A stretch of DNA of 64,000 bases, taken from contig NZ_FTMA01000001.1 in assembly GCF_900155985.1 (NCBI RefSeq), positions 1,650,655 to 1,714,654 on the forward strand. The letters run 5' to 3'. This stretch comes from Maribacter ulvicola. GTDB taxonomy: Bacteria > Bacteroidota > Bacteroidia > Flavobacteriales > Flavobacteriaceae. Shown piece by piece: positions 27,560-36,642 of this stretch. Position numbers and translations under genes: made by a program. Each line of letters starts with the position of its first letter. Position 1 is the stretch's first letter. The notes beneath the pieces are model-generated. The model saw nothing but the letters and a program-made list of their open reading frames with translations, was not told the DNA's origin and did not search any database.

Positions 27560-28039
27560 ATGAAAAACAGTAAATTTACTATTGTATTGCTAGCTAGTGT
27601 TATGACCACTTTCTTTATCAGTTGTTCAGATGATGATGGTGAAGTGGTGACGGTTACAGAAACTGTAGAAGTAGATTCTTCACAGCCGGTTGGCGATTTA
27701 ATGGTAACCTTAAGTGGCAATCTGGTTGCTGAAAGCGGTACACCCACCCAAGGATTGGTAGAAGTTGGTATTGATGACGAAGATGAAAACTTTGTTCGTT
27801 TTGCCGAAAACTTTACAACGGAACTGGGTACGGGTACTGTAGGTATCTTTTTATCTACTTCTGAAGTTTTTACCGCTGATCCGGCAAACGGAAATCCAGA
27901 TTTAATGTTAATTGGCAACGTAACCGGGAATGGTGAAATGATCATTAAGTTAGATGCTGCGCCAGGCGCTAAATACACGCATATAATACTTTGGTGTGCT
28001 ACCGCAAACATACCGTTTGGTAATGTTGCTTTAAACTAA
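27560..28039 (+). CDS. DM13-domain lipoprotein
   Basis: Lipoprotein of 159 residues with lipobox FISC (Cys22) followed by an acidic Asp/Glu linker, a pattern that often precedes surface lipoproteins in this phylum. The mature part matches the DM13 domain: VRFAENFTTELGTGTVGIFLST in the middle and the closing YTHIILWCATANIPFGNVAL. DM13 domains hold a conserved cysteine in the ILWC motif and are proposed to take part in redox or electron transfer; here that cysteine is present. The next gene encodes an outer-membrane barrel, but a strong terminator separates them, so joint expression is uncertain. Confidence 0.8.
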   Translation: MKNSKFTIVLLASVMTTFFISCSDDDGEVVTVTETVEVDSSQPVGDLMVTLSGNLVAESGTPTQGLVEVGIDDEDENFVRFAENFTTELGTGTVGIFLSTSEVFTADPANGNPDLMLIGNVTGNGEMIIKLDAAPGAKYTHIILWCATANIPFGNVALN

Positions 28040-28054
28040 TATAATGTATTACTG

Positions 28055-28110
28055 CCTTTGGGAATAGAGACACATGATTCTGTTTTTCTATGTCTCCCAA
28101 AGGTTTTTTT
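28055..28110 (+). terminator. Long terminator hairpin after the DM13 gene
   Basis: CCTTTGGGA-ATAG-AGACA(c)AT pairs with ATGTCTCCCAAAGG across a 12-base loop, with a four-base bulge on one side, and is followed by eight T. An ATG at 28074 that opens the next frame lies inside this structure. Confidence 0.75.
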
Positions 28111-28157
28111 TGTGGGGTTTGTTTAATGTCAACCTTATAACTAAATATCACAGAATT

Positions 28158-29018
28158 ATGGAAAAAATAAAAAACATCATATTCGTTTGCTGTTGTTTCT
28201 TCGCTTTATATACCCAGGCCCAAAGTGGGTGGACCAGAGAAGCAAAAGGATTTTATCTACAAGCATCTGCAGCTCATTTTTCTTCTAGTAACTATTACAC
28301 TACAGAAGGTAGATTGGCTGATCAAGGAAGTATCTTTAATACCAACGCATTGCTAATTTATGGTGAATACGGAATTTCAGATAGGTTTACGGCAATTGTT
28401 GATTTGCCATTGGTACGCTTAAACAGTTTTAATACTACCGAAACTATTGGCGGTGTGGGTAATATTCAATTGGGTGTAAAATATAAACTTTTAAAAAGCT
28501 TCCCGTTATCATTACAAGTTGCATTAGATATACCAACTAATGATGGTAGCAATTTTGCACAATCTAAAAGCCCAAACGCATTTGGTGAGTTGGATGAAAT
28601 TAATCTACCGGTTTCTGATGGAGAGTTTAATGTTTGGACAACCCTTGCCGCTTCGCACAGCTTTAAAAATGGTAAAACCTACGCTTCTGCTTTCTCAAGT
28701 GTTAATTTTAGAACAGAAGATTTTAGTAATCAATTTCAGGCGGGTGTAGAGCTGGGTCATTTGTTATTTGATAAACTGTATCTAATCGGTAAGCTTAAAA
28801 TTCAAGAAAGATTATCTTCAGAAAACAATGTAGAAAGCGGATCGTTCTTGTTTGGCGAGGGTACTACTTTTACCAACTACGGCATAACCTCAATGTATAA
28901 AGTAACCAATCATTTTAATGTTGTTGCACAATATTCTGATTACGCTGGCTTTCTAGTTGAGCGTAAGAATATATATGACGGCGGTACATTTTCTTTAGGT
29001 GTTTCGTTTGAATATTAA
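28158..29018 (+). CDS. Outer membrane beta-barrel protein
   Basis: Predicted outer-membrane protein of 286 residues. Starting at ATG 28158 gives a normal signal peptide (MEKIKN, hydrophobic core, cleavage near YTQAQSG). The frame is open from 28074, but that start is inside a terminator hairpin and places 28 residues before the signal. The mature protein has alternating strands (ALLIYGEYGISDRFTAIVDLPLVRL, IQLGVKYKLL, FNVVAQYSDY) and ends in aromatic FSLGVSFEY, as barrels do. The pattern recalls transporter barrels of the phenol-degradation-meta type, but I cannot assign a substrate. A terminator follows. Confidence 0.75.
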   Translation: MEKIKNIIFVCCCFFALYTQAQSGWTREAKGFYLQASAAHFSSSNYYTTEGRLADQGSIFNTNALLIYGEYGISDRFTAIVDLPLVRLNSFNTTETIGGVGNIQLGVKYKLLKSFPLSLQVALDIPTNDGSNFAQSKSPNAFGELDEINLPVSDGEFNVWTTLAASHSFKNGKTYASAFSSVNFRTEDFSNQFQAGVELGHLLFDKLYLIGKLKIQERLSSENNVESGSFLFGEGTTFTNYGITSMYKVTNHFNVVAQYSDYAGFLVERKNIYDGGTFSLGVSFEY

Positions 29019-29028
29019 TTAATTAGAT

Positions 29029-29064
29029 ACAGGATGTGTATAATTAAAAACATCCTGTGTTTTT
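29029..29064. terminator. Terminator between the barrel gene and the phosphodiesterase gene
   Basis: ACAGGATGT / ACATCCTGT, 9-bp stem, 12-base loop, T-rich downstream. It reaches the stop codon of the convergent gene, so it may act in both directions. Confidence 0.65.
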
Positions 29065-29557
29065 ATCTTTTTCCTAGTTCTATAACTTCTAGGTCTTTAA
29101 TGTTATCGCCTTCTATTGTAAAACGTAACATGGTGCGTACTTGGTGAAAACCATGTTTTCCACATGCTCCTGGGTTCATGTGTAAAACGCCTAATTTTTT
29201 GTCCATCATTACTTTCAAAATATGCGAGTGTCCACAAATAAACAATTTTGGTGGATTTTCCTTTATAATACCTCTGGTTCTAATATTGTATTTAGGGGGG
29301 TATCCTCCTATGTGGGTAATAAATACATCTACACCTTCGCAGAAAAATCTAGTATTCTCAGGGAATTCTTTTTGAATGATATGGTCGTCAATATTACCAT
29401 GAACCCCTTTTAAAGGCTTTAGTTTGGCTATAGCATCTGTAACTTCTAAAGAGCCAATATCACCGGCATGCCAAACTTCATCTGCCCATTTCACATGCTT
29501 TAAAATGGCATCGTCTATATGCGAATGAGTATCGGAAAGTAAGAGAATTTTAGTCAT
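29063..29557 (-). CDS. YfcE/MJ0936-type metallophosphoesterase
   Basis: Cytosolic phosphodiesterase of the calcineurin-like superfamily (164 residues, usual for the YfcE group). All metal-binding motifs are present: LLSDTHSH (residues 6-13), HAGDIG (about 50-55), GNID (about 74-77), THIGG and the paired GHSH near the end. It needs two divalent metals and hydrolyses phosphodiester bonds; the natural substrate of this group is not settled. It is transcribed alone, convergent with the barrel gene and divergent from truA. Confidence 0.9.
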   Translation of the reverse strand: MTKILLLSDTHSHIDDAILKHVKWADEVWHAGDIGSLEVTDAIAKLKPLKGVHGNIDDHIIQKEFPENTRFFCEGVDVFITHIGGYPPKYNIRTRGIIKENPPKLFICGHSHILKVMMDKKLGVLHMNPGACGKHGFHQVRTMLRFTIEGDNIKDLEVIELGKR

Positions 29558-29658
29558 TTTTAGATTTCAATTTGATTTGGGGATATATTTGTTTTCTCGA
29601 GCAATTATTATTTTTATTTGACTTTGCTGGATTGAATGTTAAAACGTAAGCTTTTTAA

Positions 29659-29666
29659 TACCTTTG
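29659..29666 (+). promoter_or_regulatory. Candidate -7 box for truA
   Basis: TACCTTTG matches TAnnTTTG, 25 nt before the TTG start of truA. A TTG lies 24 nt further upstream, slightly beyond the usual spacing. It supports the non-ATG start. Confidence 0.45.
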
Positions 29667-29691
29667 TGAGATACAAAACTAGCACATACTT

Positions 29692-30441
29692 TTGAGATTC
29701 TTCATTCAATTTTCATACTTCGGTAAAGCATATCATGGCTGGCAAAACCAACCTAATGCCATAACCGTACAAGAAGTGCTAGAGAATGGCATGTCTAAAC
29801 TATTAAATTCTAAGGTCTCTCTTATGGGTGCGGGTCGTACAGATACCGGTGTTCATGCTAAAGAAATGTATGCCCATTTTGATGTTGATGCTCTTGAGAA
29901 TATTCCTGAATATGTTTTTAGATTAAATTCTTTCTTGCCAAATGATATTGCTGTTGAACGCATATTTGAAGTAGAAGAAGATGCTCATGCCCGTTTTCAT
30001 GCCACAGCAAGAACGTATGAATATCATATCGATAAAAAAAAGAATCCGTTTGCTACAGATTTAGCTCATTTTGTAAAGAAAGAGCTTGACTTGGAACAAA
30101 TGAATAGTGCAGCAGCATTGTTGTTGGGTAAAAAGGATTTTGAGTGTTTTTCAAAATCCAATACAGATGTTTTTACTAATATTTGCGATTTAAGAGAAGC
30201 GCAATGGAAGCTGGATAATAACAAACTTATTTTTACCATTACAGCAGATCGGTTTCTTAGGAATATGGTCAGAGCCATTGTGGGTACGTTAATTAATGTG
30301 GGGTTGGGTAAATATCCGGCACACTATGTTAATACCATATTAAAAAGCAAGGATAGAACAAAGGCAGGTGTTTCTGTTCCTGCAAAAGGACTATATTTGA
30401 CTTCTATTGTTTACCCCAATACTATTTTAAAGAATGGATAA
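29692..30441 (+). CDS. truA: tRNA pseudouridine(38-40) synthase
   Basis: TruA converts uridines 38-40 in the anticodon arm to pseudouridine (249 residues, usual length). The catalytic aspartate is Asp51 in GAGRTDTGVHA. Other conserved blocks are FIQFSYFGKAYHGWQNQ at the start and RFLRNMVRAIVGTLINVG near the end. The start codon is TTG at 29692: no ATG is available in frame before the conserved first strand. The stop overlaps the ABC exporter start by eight bases, which couples their translation. Confidence 0.95.
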   Translation: MRFFIQFSYFGKAYHGWQNQPNAITVQEVLENGMSKLLNSKVSLMGAGRTDTGVHAKEMYAHFDVDALENIPEYVFRLNSFLPNDIAVERIFEVEEDAHARFHATARTYEYHIDKKKNPFATDLAHFVKKELDLEQMNSAAALLLGKKDFECFSKSNTDVFTNICDLREAQWKLDNNKLIFTITADRFLRNMVRAIVGTLINVGLGKYPAHYVNTILKSKDRTKAGVSVPAKGLYLTSIVYPNTILKNG

Positions 30442-32200
30442 GGATTCTGGCAAAGCATTTGACACTCGTCTTTTTAAACGCTTACTCGCCTACACAAAAC
30501 CGTACAAAATCACCTTTTATGGCGTCGCCTTGGCTGCTATACTATTATCCGGTTTTGCCATTCTTACACCTTTGATCGTTAAGGAAATCATAGATACCGC
30601 CATTAAGGGTAGTAATGATGAAATGTTACTATACCTAACCATTGCCATGTTGGTAGTGCTGCTGGGTCAAGTAATTTGTCAATTGGCTTTTAATTATTAT
30701 GCCAACTGGTTGGGAGAGTCTGTTATTAGAGATGTGCGTATCAACTTGTTTAAGAAAATGCTCTCTTTTAAAATGACCTATTTTGATAATTCGTCTTTAG
30801 GAGTGTTGGTGACCAGAGCTGTTGCCGATATGCAAAGAATTGGCGAGATTTTTAGTCAAGGTTTTTTTGTTATTGTAGCAGATTTATTGAAAATGGTCGT
30901 TGCTGCCGTGGTTATGCTTTTTATTAATTGGAAACTCTCGCTTATCGTTTTTGCATTATTACCCATTATCATATATGCTACAAGATGGTTTCAAAAAGCT
31001 ATGAAAGTAGCTTTTACAGAGGTTAGGGCAGAGGTTTCAAATTTGAACTCCTTTGTTCAAGAGCGTATTACGGGTATGAAAATAGTACAACTGTTTACAC
31101 GCGAGAAAATTGAGAGCGATAAGTTTAGGAAAATTAATGAGAAGCATAAAAAAGCATGGTTGAAAACGGTGTGGTATAACTCCATTTTCTTCCCTATTGC
31201 AGAAATTGTTTCTTCTATTACCGTGGGATTAATTGTTTGGTACGGTGGTTTGCAGAATGTCGCAAATATTTCGACGGATATTGCAGGTACTATTTTTGCA
31301 TTTATTATGTTGATCGATTTGCTTTTTAGACCACTTCGTCAAATTGCTGATAAATTCAATACTCTACAAATGGGGATGGTCGCAGCAAATAGGGTGTTTA
31401 AAATTTTAGATACAAATAGCCAGATACAAGATGTGGGTTCTTATGAAAAGGAAACCGTTAATGGTGATATTAGTTTTGAAAATGTTCATTTTGGATATTT
31501 AGAAGATGAAGAAGTTTTACATGGAATTTCTTTTGAGGTAAAAGCTGGTGAGACAGTTGCTATAGTTGGTGCAACAGGAGCAGGAAAAAGTACGATCATC
31601 AATTTATTGAATAGGTTTTATGAAATTAACTCCGGAGCAATATCTGTTGACGGTGTAAACATTAAAGATTACAATTTAGCGTCTTTACGTTCGCATATAG
31701 CGGTAGTGCTACAAGATGTATTTTTATTTGCCGATACCATTGCCAACAATATCTCTTTAAAAGACCCCAATATTACGGTTCATGATATTGAGAATGCAGC
31801 TAAAGCTATTGGTGTAGATGAGTTTATTTCTAGCCTTCCTGGTGGCTATCATTACAATGTGAAAGAAAGAGGTACCATGCTTTCCAGCGGACAACGGCAA
31901 TTGATTGCTTTTTTAAGAGCATACGTTAGTAACCCTAGTATTTTAATTTTAGATGAAGCTACATCATCCGTAGATACCTATTCTGAGCAGTTAATACAAT
32001 TGGCTACGGATAAAATCACTCATGGCAGAACATCTATTGTAATCGCCCACCGTTTGGCTACCATTAAAAAAGCCGATAAAATTATTGTGATGGATGCCGG
32101 TAATATTGTAGAAACAGGTACACACAAACAATTACTTAAAAAAGGTGGTTACTACAGTAATCTTTATGAAGCGCAGTTCTTAGCAGAGGAGGTAGTGTAA
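30434..32200 (+). CDS. MsbA-like ABC exporter (fused membrane and ATPase domains)
   Basis: Half-transporter of 588 residues that should work as a homodimer in the inner membrane. Six helices lie between about residues 25 and 300 (ABC membrane type 1). The ATPase domain starts near 345, with Walker A GATGAGKST at 379-387, the Q-loop VVLQD, signature LSSGQRQ at 483-489, Walker B ILILDE at 503-508 and the switch histidine in IAHRL. All catalytic residues are intact. The plan matches MsbA-type lipid/drug exporters, but the substrate cannot be derived. The start overlaps the end of truA by eight bases. Confidence 0.9.
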   Translation: MDKDSGKAFDTRLFKRLLAYTKPYKITFYGVALAAILLSGFAILTPLIVKEIIDTAIKGSNDEMLLYLTIAMLVVLLGQVICQLAFNYYANWLGESVIRDVRINLFKKMLSFKMTYFDNSSLGVLVTRAVADMQRIGEIFSQGFFVIVADLLKMVVAAVVMLFINWKLSLIVFALLPIIIYATRWFQKAMKVAFTEVRAEVSNLNSFVQERITGMKIVQLFTREKIESDKFRKINEKHKKAWLKTVWYNSIFFPIAEIVSSITVGLIVWYGGLQNVANISTDIAGTIFAFIMLIDLLFRPLRQIADKFNTLQMGMVAANRVFKILDTNSQIQDVGSYEKETVNGDISFENVHFGYLEDEEVLHGISFEVKAGETVAIVGATGAGKSTIINLLNRFYEINSGAISVDGVNIKDYNLASLRSHIAVVLQDVFLFADTIANNISLKDPNITVHDIENAAKAIGVDEFISSLPGGYHYNVKERGTMLSSGQRQLIAFLRAYVSNPSILILDEATSSVDTYSEQLIQLATDKITHGRTSIVIAHRLATIKKADKIIVMDAGNIVETGTHKQLLKKGGYYSNLYEAQFLAEEVV

Positions 32201-32246
32201 AAGAGAATAGTAATATCTGATGTTTTATTTCTTGTAAATTATGTTT

Positions 32247-32258
32247 AGCCTTAAGGCT
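32247..32258. repeat. 12-bp perfect palindrome in the ABC exporter / cdaA spacer
   Basis: AGCCTTAAGGCT sits 46 nt after the ABC exporter stop, in a 215-nt gap between converging genes. It could be a weak hairpin without a loop or a protein site. Nothing else is visible in the gap. Confidence 0.3.
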
Positions 32259-32415
32259 TATAAAAGTAAAGATGGGTATTTGTTATCATTCCTAATTGTG
32301 TGGGTAATGAACGATATAATTGCTTATAGATTCTAAATCTATTCTTTCTGTAAAGTGATTGTTTAAATTTTGTCTAATAGGTATTAAAATGAATGATTCA
32401 ACTTACCGTTAAGGT

Positions 32416-33240
32416 TTAAATCAAATCTTGCTTAAGCATATTGCCTAATTGTGTAATTGAATCATATAGAACAAACTCTCCGTTTTTTATATAGGAGATA
32501 AGTCCGGTTTCTTCACTGACCACTATGCTCAATGCATCGGTCTTTTCACTTATACCAACTGCAGCTCTATGTCGTAATCCAAAACGCAACGGAATATTTC
32601 GTTCGTTGGAGACTGGTAAAATTACTCTAGTGGCAACTATATAATTTCCAACGATAACAGCGGCACCATCATGTAGTGTACTATTTTTATAAAAGATACT
32701 TTCTAAAATAGGTTGGTTAATTTCAATATTCATACGGTCGCCCGTACTCTTAATGAAATCTAATGAGTTGTTTCGTTCTATAACCAAAATAGCTCCGGTT
32801 TTATTGCTGGCCATCTTTTCACAGGCTTTTAATATGGCATCTACATCAGTATCTGTCGATAAGCCTTCTTGCTTTAAAAATTTAAAATGCTTTACAAAGT
32901 TTCTCTTGTTCGCAAAATTGGTAGATCCGATCATTAAGAGGAATTTTCTGATCTCTTGTTGAAAAACAATGATTAATGCAATAAGTCCTACCTGCATAAA
33001 TGCGCCAACCATACTGCTGATCATTTGCATGTCTAACAATTCGGTCAATTTCCAAAAAGCCCAGACGATAACAATCCCAATAAAAATATTGATGGCAACA
33101 GACCCTCTAACAAGTTTGTAGATGTAGTAAAGAAGTACGGCAACAAATATGATGTCTAGAACATCCGTAATCTTAAAGTCAATAAAATTTAAAAAATCCA
33201 ATAAGTACCGTTTTAGTAAAATTAAGAAATTAGAAGACAA
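32416..33240 (-). CDS. cdaA: Diadenylate cyclase CdaA
   Basis: Membrane-anchored diadenylate cyclase (274 residues) that makes cyclic di-AMP from two ATP. Three N-terminal membrane segments (about 28-44, 48-64 and 78-96) precede the DisA_N catalytic domain. The catalytic motifs are intact: DGA at 191-193 (in TLHDGAAVIV) and RHR at 223-225 (in FGLRHRAAVGISE). The gene follows folP by 15 nt. The folP-cdaA order is a recurring Bacteroidetes arrangement and differs from the Firmicutes cdaA-cdaR-glmM cluster. No YbbR-like regulator is adjacent. Confidence 0.93.
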   Translation of the reverse strand: MSSNFLILLKRYLLDFLNFIDFKITDVLDIIFVAVLLYYIYKLVRGSVAINIFIGIVIVWAFWKLTELLDMQMISSMVGAFMQVGLIALIIVFQQEIRKFLLMIGSTNFANKRNFVKHFKFLKQEGLSTDTDVDAILKACEKMASNKTGAILVIERNNSLDFIKSTGDRMNIEINQPILESIFYKNSTLHDGAAVIVGNYIVATRVILPVSNERNIPLRFGLRHRAAVGISEKTDALSIVVSEETGLISYIKNGEFVLYDSITQLGNMLKQDLI

Positions 33241-33255
33241 GAATTCAATTTAATC

Positions 33256-34086
33256 TTAGGCATTTAATTGATGGTATAGTTTTATACATTCCACAGCTTC
33301 CTTAACATCATGAACCCGTACTATTTTTGCTCCCTTTTGCAAACAGACCATATGTAGTGCCGTAGTGCCGTTTAATGCTTGTGCTGCAGTAGTGTCTAAT
33401 GTTTTGTAAATCATAGATTTTCTACTAATACCGGCTAGTAAGGGGTGTTCAATACTTTTCATTTGGTCTAATTGCTTTAACAGTTCATAGTTCTGTTCCA
33501 AGTTTTTTGCAAATCCAAAACCTGGATCAATAATAATATCGTTTATGCCTAAAGCTTTTGCTGCTGCCAATCTTTCAGAAAAGAAGTAAAGTACTTCTTT
33601 TAAAATATCTTCATAACCTGTTTGTTGTTGCATACTTTTTGGTGTTCCACGCATATGCATCATAATGTAAGGGAAATTTAATTTAGCAACTATACTTAGC
33701 ATTTTATCATCTTGTAATCCTGCAGAAATATCATTAATTATCGCAGCACCACTATCTATGCATTCTTTTGCAACCCTACTTCTAAAAGTATCTATAGAAA
33801 TTATGGTGTTTGGGAAATGTTTTAGAATTAAACTGACAATGGGTAAAATTCGTTTTAATTCGGTTTCTTCATCAACTTCTAAAGCGCCAGGTCTAGAACT
33901 GTAGGCACCAAGATCAATAAACGTAGCACCTTCAAGAAGCATTTTTTCAACCTGACCTAAAATACTAAATTCGTCTTTATATTTTCCACCATCAAAAAAA
34001 GAATCTGGAGTAACATTTAAAATACCCATAACCTTAGGTTTGTCTAGTGCTATAAGTTTACCGTTGCAATTTATTGTCATTATCAA
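33256..34086 (-). CDS. folP: Dihydropteroate synthase
   Basis: Joins p-aminobenzoate to the pterin pyrophosphate in folate synthesis (276 residues, TIM barrel, normal length). Signature sequences are MGILNVTPDSFFDGG (about 20-34), LGAYSSRPGA, the strand IISIDTFRSRVA, INDISAG and DPGFGFAKN. Two ATG codons two apart (residues 1 and 3) are equally possible starts. It is first in an operon with cdaA and divergent from the DUF1599 gene across 97 nt. The enzyme is the target of sulfonamides. Confidence 0.95.
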   Translation of the reverse strand: MIMTINCNGKLIALDKPKVMGILNVTPDSFFDGGKYKDEFSILGQVEKMLLEGATFIDLGAYSSRPGALEVDEETELKRILPIVSLILKHFPNTIISIDTFRSRVAKECIDSGAAIINDISAGLQDDKMLSIVAKLNFPYIMMHMRGTPKSMQQQTGYEDILKEVLYFFSERLAAAKALGINDIIIDPGFGFAKNLEQNYELLKQLDQMKSIEHPLLAGISRKSMIYKTLDTTAAQALNGTTALHMVCLQKGAKIVRVHDVKEAVECIKLYHQLNA

Positions 34087-34183
34087 TTATTATCAGGAAA
34101 TTGTGGCATTTCTCAAGTTTAAACCATCTATCTTGATGGTTACATATTTTTAAGCGAAATTTACACAAATTAGATAGAATTAC

Positions 34184-34735
34184 ATGCTAGATACGGCAAA
34201 GGAATACGATGAGGTCATTCAGGTTTGTTTAAATCTGTACCAGAAAAAAATGTCAGATTATGGTAGTGCTTGGCGCATATTAAGGTTACCGTCGTTAACT
34301 GACCAAATTTTTATAAAAGCCCAGCGTATTCGAAGTCTACAGGAAAATGATGTCCGCAAGGTGGATGAAGGTGAACGCTCAGAGTTTATTGGGATCATCA
34401 ATTATTCCGTAATGGCTTTAATTCAGCTAGAATTGGGTGTTGCAGATCAGCCAGATTTAACTACTGAAAAAGCTGTTGAACTATATGCGAAGCATATTAA
34501 AATAACTAAAGAGCTTATGCTCAACAAAAACCATGATTATGGTGAAGCTTGGCGAGATATGAGGGTGAGTTCCCTGACAGATTTAATTTTGCAGAAATTA
34601 CTTCGTGTGAAACAAATAGAGGATAATAAAGGTAAAACTTTGGTAAGCGAGGGTATAGATGCCAATTATCAAGATATGATCAATTACGCGGTTTTTGCGT
34701 TGATACATTTAGGTTCAGAATTAGAAAAACAATAG
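34184..34735 (+). CDS. DUF1599 protein with two tandem repeats of the domain
   Basis: Soluble 183-residue protein made of two copies of the DUF1599 domain. The repeats are plain: KKMSDYGSAWRILRLPSLTDQI in the first and NKNHDYGEAWRDMRVSSLTDLI in the second. Each is followed by an IxxIINYSVMALIQLE / MINYAVFALIHL helix. DUF1599 belongs to all-alpha folds related to nucleotide-associated (MazG-like) proteins, but the conserved acidic metal motif of MazG is not clear here and no activity is established. It starts the run DUF1599, DoxX-like, tpiA, prmA, clpS, with five bases to the next gene. Confidence 0.88.
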   Translation: MLDTAKEYDEVIQVCLNLYQKKMSDYGSAWRILRLPSLTDQIFIKAQRIRSLQENDVRKVDEGERSEFIGIINYSVMALIQLELGVADQPDLTTEKAVELYAKHIKITKELMLNKNHDYGEAWRDMRVSSLTDLILQKLLRVKQIEDNKGKTLVSEGIDANYQDMINYAVFALIHLGSELEKQ

Positions 34736-34740
34736 TAAGC

Positions 34741-35838
34741 ATGAAGTATTTAGTTGGTGTCGTTAGAATTTTTGTTGGTGTACTTTTTATTATAAGCGGA
34801 TTTATAAAACTGAACGATCCGGTAGGTTTTTCTTTTAAGTTAGAAGAGTATTTTAGTCAAGGTGTTTTAGATCTCCCTTTCTTAACTCCGTTCGCATTAA
34901 CCATTTCCATACTTGTGGTAATCGCAGAAGTGATGGTCGGTATTATGTTAATACTTGGGTATAAGCGAAAAATTACCATATGGACATTGATTGCGATGAT
35001 CGTATTCTTTACGTTCCTGACCTTCTATTCTGCTTATTTTAATAAAGTGACGGATTGTGGATGCTTTGGCGATGCCATAAAACTAACACCGTGGGAGTCT
35101 TTTACAAAAGATGTGGTATTGTTAGTTTTGATATTGATCATTTATGCCGGTAGAAAATTCATTACACCATTGGTAAATTCAAAAATATTAATGACCGTCT
35201 TAGCGGCGTCGTTTTTTGCTTGTATAGGTTACGTATATTATGTTTTAAACCATTTACCTGTCATTGATTTTAGACCATATGAAATTGGTAAGAATATAGA
35301 AGAGGGTATGAATACACCAGAAGGTGCCCCTAAAGCTATATTTGAATATAGATGGAAGTTCAACGTAAACGGTACCGAAGAAATTCATATTACTACAGGA
35401 GATTACCCTACGGTAGACGGGGAATTTATAGATGTGGAAACAGAAGAAATTCAGGCAGGTTATGAGCCTCCTGTACATGATTTTACCATAGAACAAGAAG
35501 GGGAAGATTTTGCCGCCTCTTTATTGCAAGAGCCTAAATTGGTCATGGTAATCGCGTATGATTTAAGAAAGTCAAACTTAGAAGAGTTTCAGAATGTTAA
35601 ATCTATTACTGACAAAGCATTAAAAGCTGGGTACAAAGTAATAGGAATGTCGGCATCCGGTCCTGATCAAACAGATACATTGACCAAAGCGTATGATTTA
35701 GATTTTGATTTTTACTTTACCGATGAAACTACATTAAAGACCATTGTAAGGTCCAATCCAGGGGTATTGGTTTTAGAGAAAGGTACTGTTAAGCAGAAGG
35801 TCCATTATAACGACTTAGAAACGTTAATTTTCAATTAA
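34741..35838 (+). CDS. DoxX/MauE-like membrane protein with C-terminal soluble domain (BT_3928-like)
   Basis: Inner-membrane protein of 365 residues. The first 150 residues hold four hydrophobic helices with MauE/DoxX features (GVLFIISGFIKLNDPVGF at the start and DCGCFGDA in a loop). A fifth helix lies near 150-167, and a soluble domain of about 190 residues faces outward. The last part (AYDLRKSNLEEFQNV, KVIGMSASG, GVLVLEKGTVKQK) looks like a thioredoxin-type fold without a CxxC pair. MauE-like proteins help cysteine or quinone redox in the periplasm; the role of this family is unproven. Placed between DUF1599 and tpiA, as in many Bacteroidetes. Confidence 0.8.
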   Translation: MKYLVGVVRIFVGVLFIISGFIKLNDPVGFSFKLEEYFSQGVLDLPFLTPFALTISILVVIAEVMVGIMLILGYKRKITIWTLIAMIVFFTFLTFYSAYFNKVTDCGCFGDAIKLTPWESFTKDVVLLVLILIIYAGRKFITPLVNSKILMTVLAASFFACIGYVYYVLNHLPVIDFRPYEIGKNIEEGMNTPEGAPKAIFEYRWKFNVNGTEEIHITTGDYPTVDGEFIDVETEEIQAGYEPPVHDFTIEQEGEDFAASLLQEPKLVMVIAYDLRKSNLEEFQNVKSITDKALKAGYKVIGMSASGPDQTDTLTKAYDLDFDFYFTDETTLKTIVRSNPGVLVLEKGTVKQKVHYNDLETLIFN

Positions 35839-35877
35839 GATTTTAAACTGAAATATTATAATTAGAAATACAATAAG

Positions 35878-36627
35878 ATGAGAGCAAAAATAGTAGCAGG
35901 TAACTGGAAGATGAATAAGAATTTGGCGGAGACTGAAACACTTTTGGCGGAGTTGTCGGCAAAATTGCCAGATACGAATGCAGAGATTATGGTAGCACCA
36001 ACCTACGTAAATTTGGCAAGTGCGGTACAAGCTTTAGAAAGTTCTAAAATTGAGGTTATAGCTCAAAACATGCATTATGCAGAGAGCGGAGCTTTTACAG
36101 GTGAAATTTCTGCAGATATGTTGTTAAATATTGGTATTGATACAGCAATTATTGGACACTCGGAAAGAAGAGCCTATTTTGGAGAAGATGATGAAATTCT
36201 TTCAAAGAAAGTGGCTACCGCTCTGAGCAAAGGAATTCGTGTTATGTTTTGCTTTGGTGAAGAATTGGAAGATCGTAAATCTGGAAATCATTTTAATTTA
36301 GTAGAAAGCCAATTGAAGAATGTGCTCTTTAATTTAGAGCCGTCTGCTTGGTCTAATATTGTCTTGGCCTATGAACCTGTATGGGCAATTGGTACAGGTG
36401 AAACTGCATCTCCTGAACAAGCGCAAGAAATGCATGCTTTCATTCGTAAAACTATTTCTGAGGCATTTGATGATACCATAGCAAATAACGTAACTATTCT
36501 TTATGGTGGTAGTGTTAAGCCGGGCAATGCGGAAGAGATTTTCTCTAAACCAGATGTAGATGGTGGTTTGATCGGTGGTGCCTCTTTAGTTGCAGATGAT
36601 TTTATTGCTATCATAAAAGCTATTTAA
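35878..36627 (+). CDS. tpiA: Triosephosphate isomerase
   Basis: Interconverts dihydroxyacetone phosphate and glyceraldehyde 3-phosphate in glycolysis (249 residues, TIM barrel). Catalytic residues are Lys11 in GNWKMNKN, His94 in IIGHSERR and Glu166 in AYEPVWAIGTG. The phosphate loop YGGSVKPGN and the closing GGLIGGASL are intact. It follows the DoxX-like gene by 39 nt and precedes prmA by 15 nt in the same transcript. Confidence 0.97.
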   Translation: MRAKIVAGNWKMNKNLAETETLLAELSAKLPDTNAEIMVAPTYVNLASAVQALESSKIEVIAQNMHYAESGAFTGEISADMLLNIGIDTAIIGHSERRAYFGEDDEILSKKVATALSKGIRVMFCFGEELEDRKSGNHFNLVESQLKNVLFNLEPSAWSNIVLAYEPVWAIGTGETASPEQAQEMHAFIRKTISEAFDDTIANNVTILYGGSVKPGNAEEIFSKPDVDGGLIGGASLVADDFIAIIKAI

Positions 36628-36642
36628 GGACAGTATTTAATA

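Noticed and set aside
28074..28157. Upstream start for the barrel protein gene
   Set aside because: It begins inside a terminator hairpin and would place 28 residues before a normal signal peptide.
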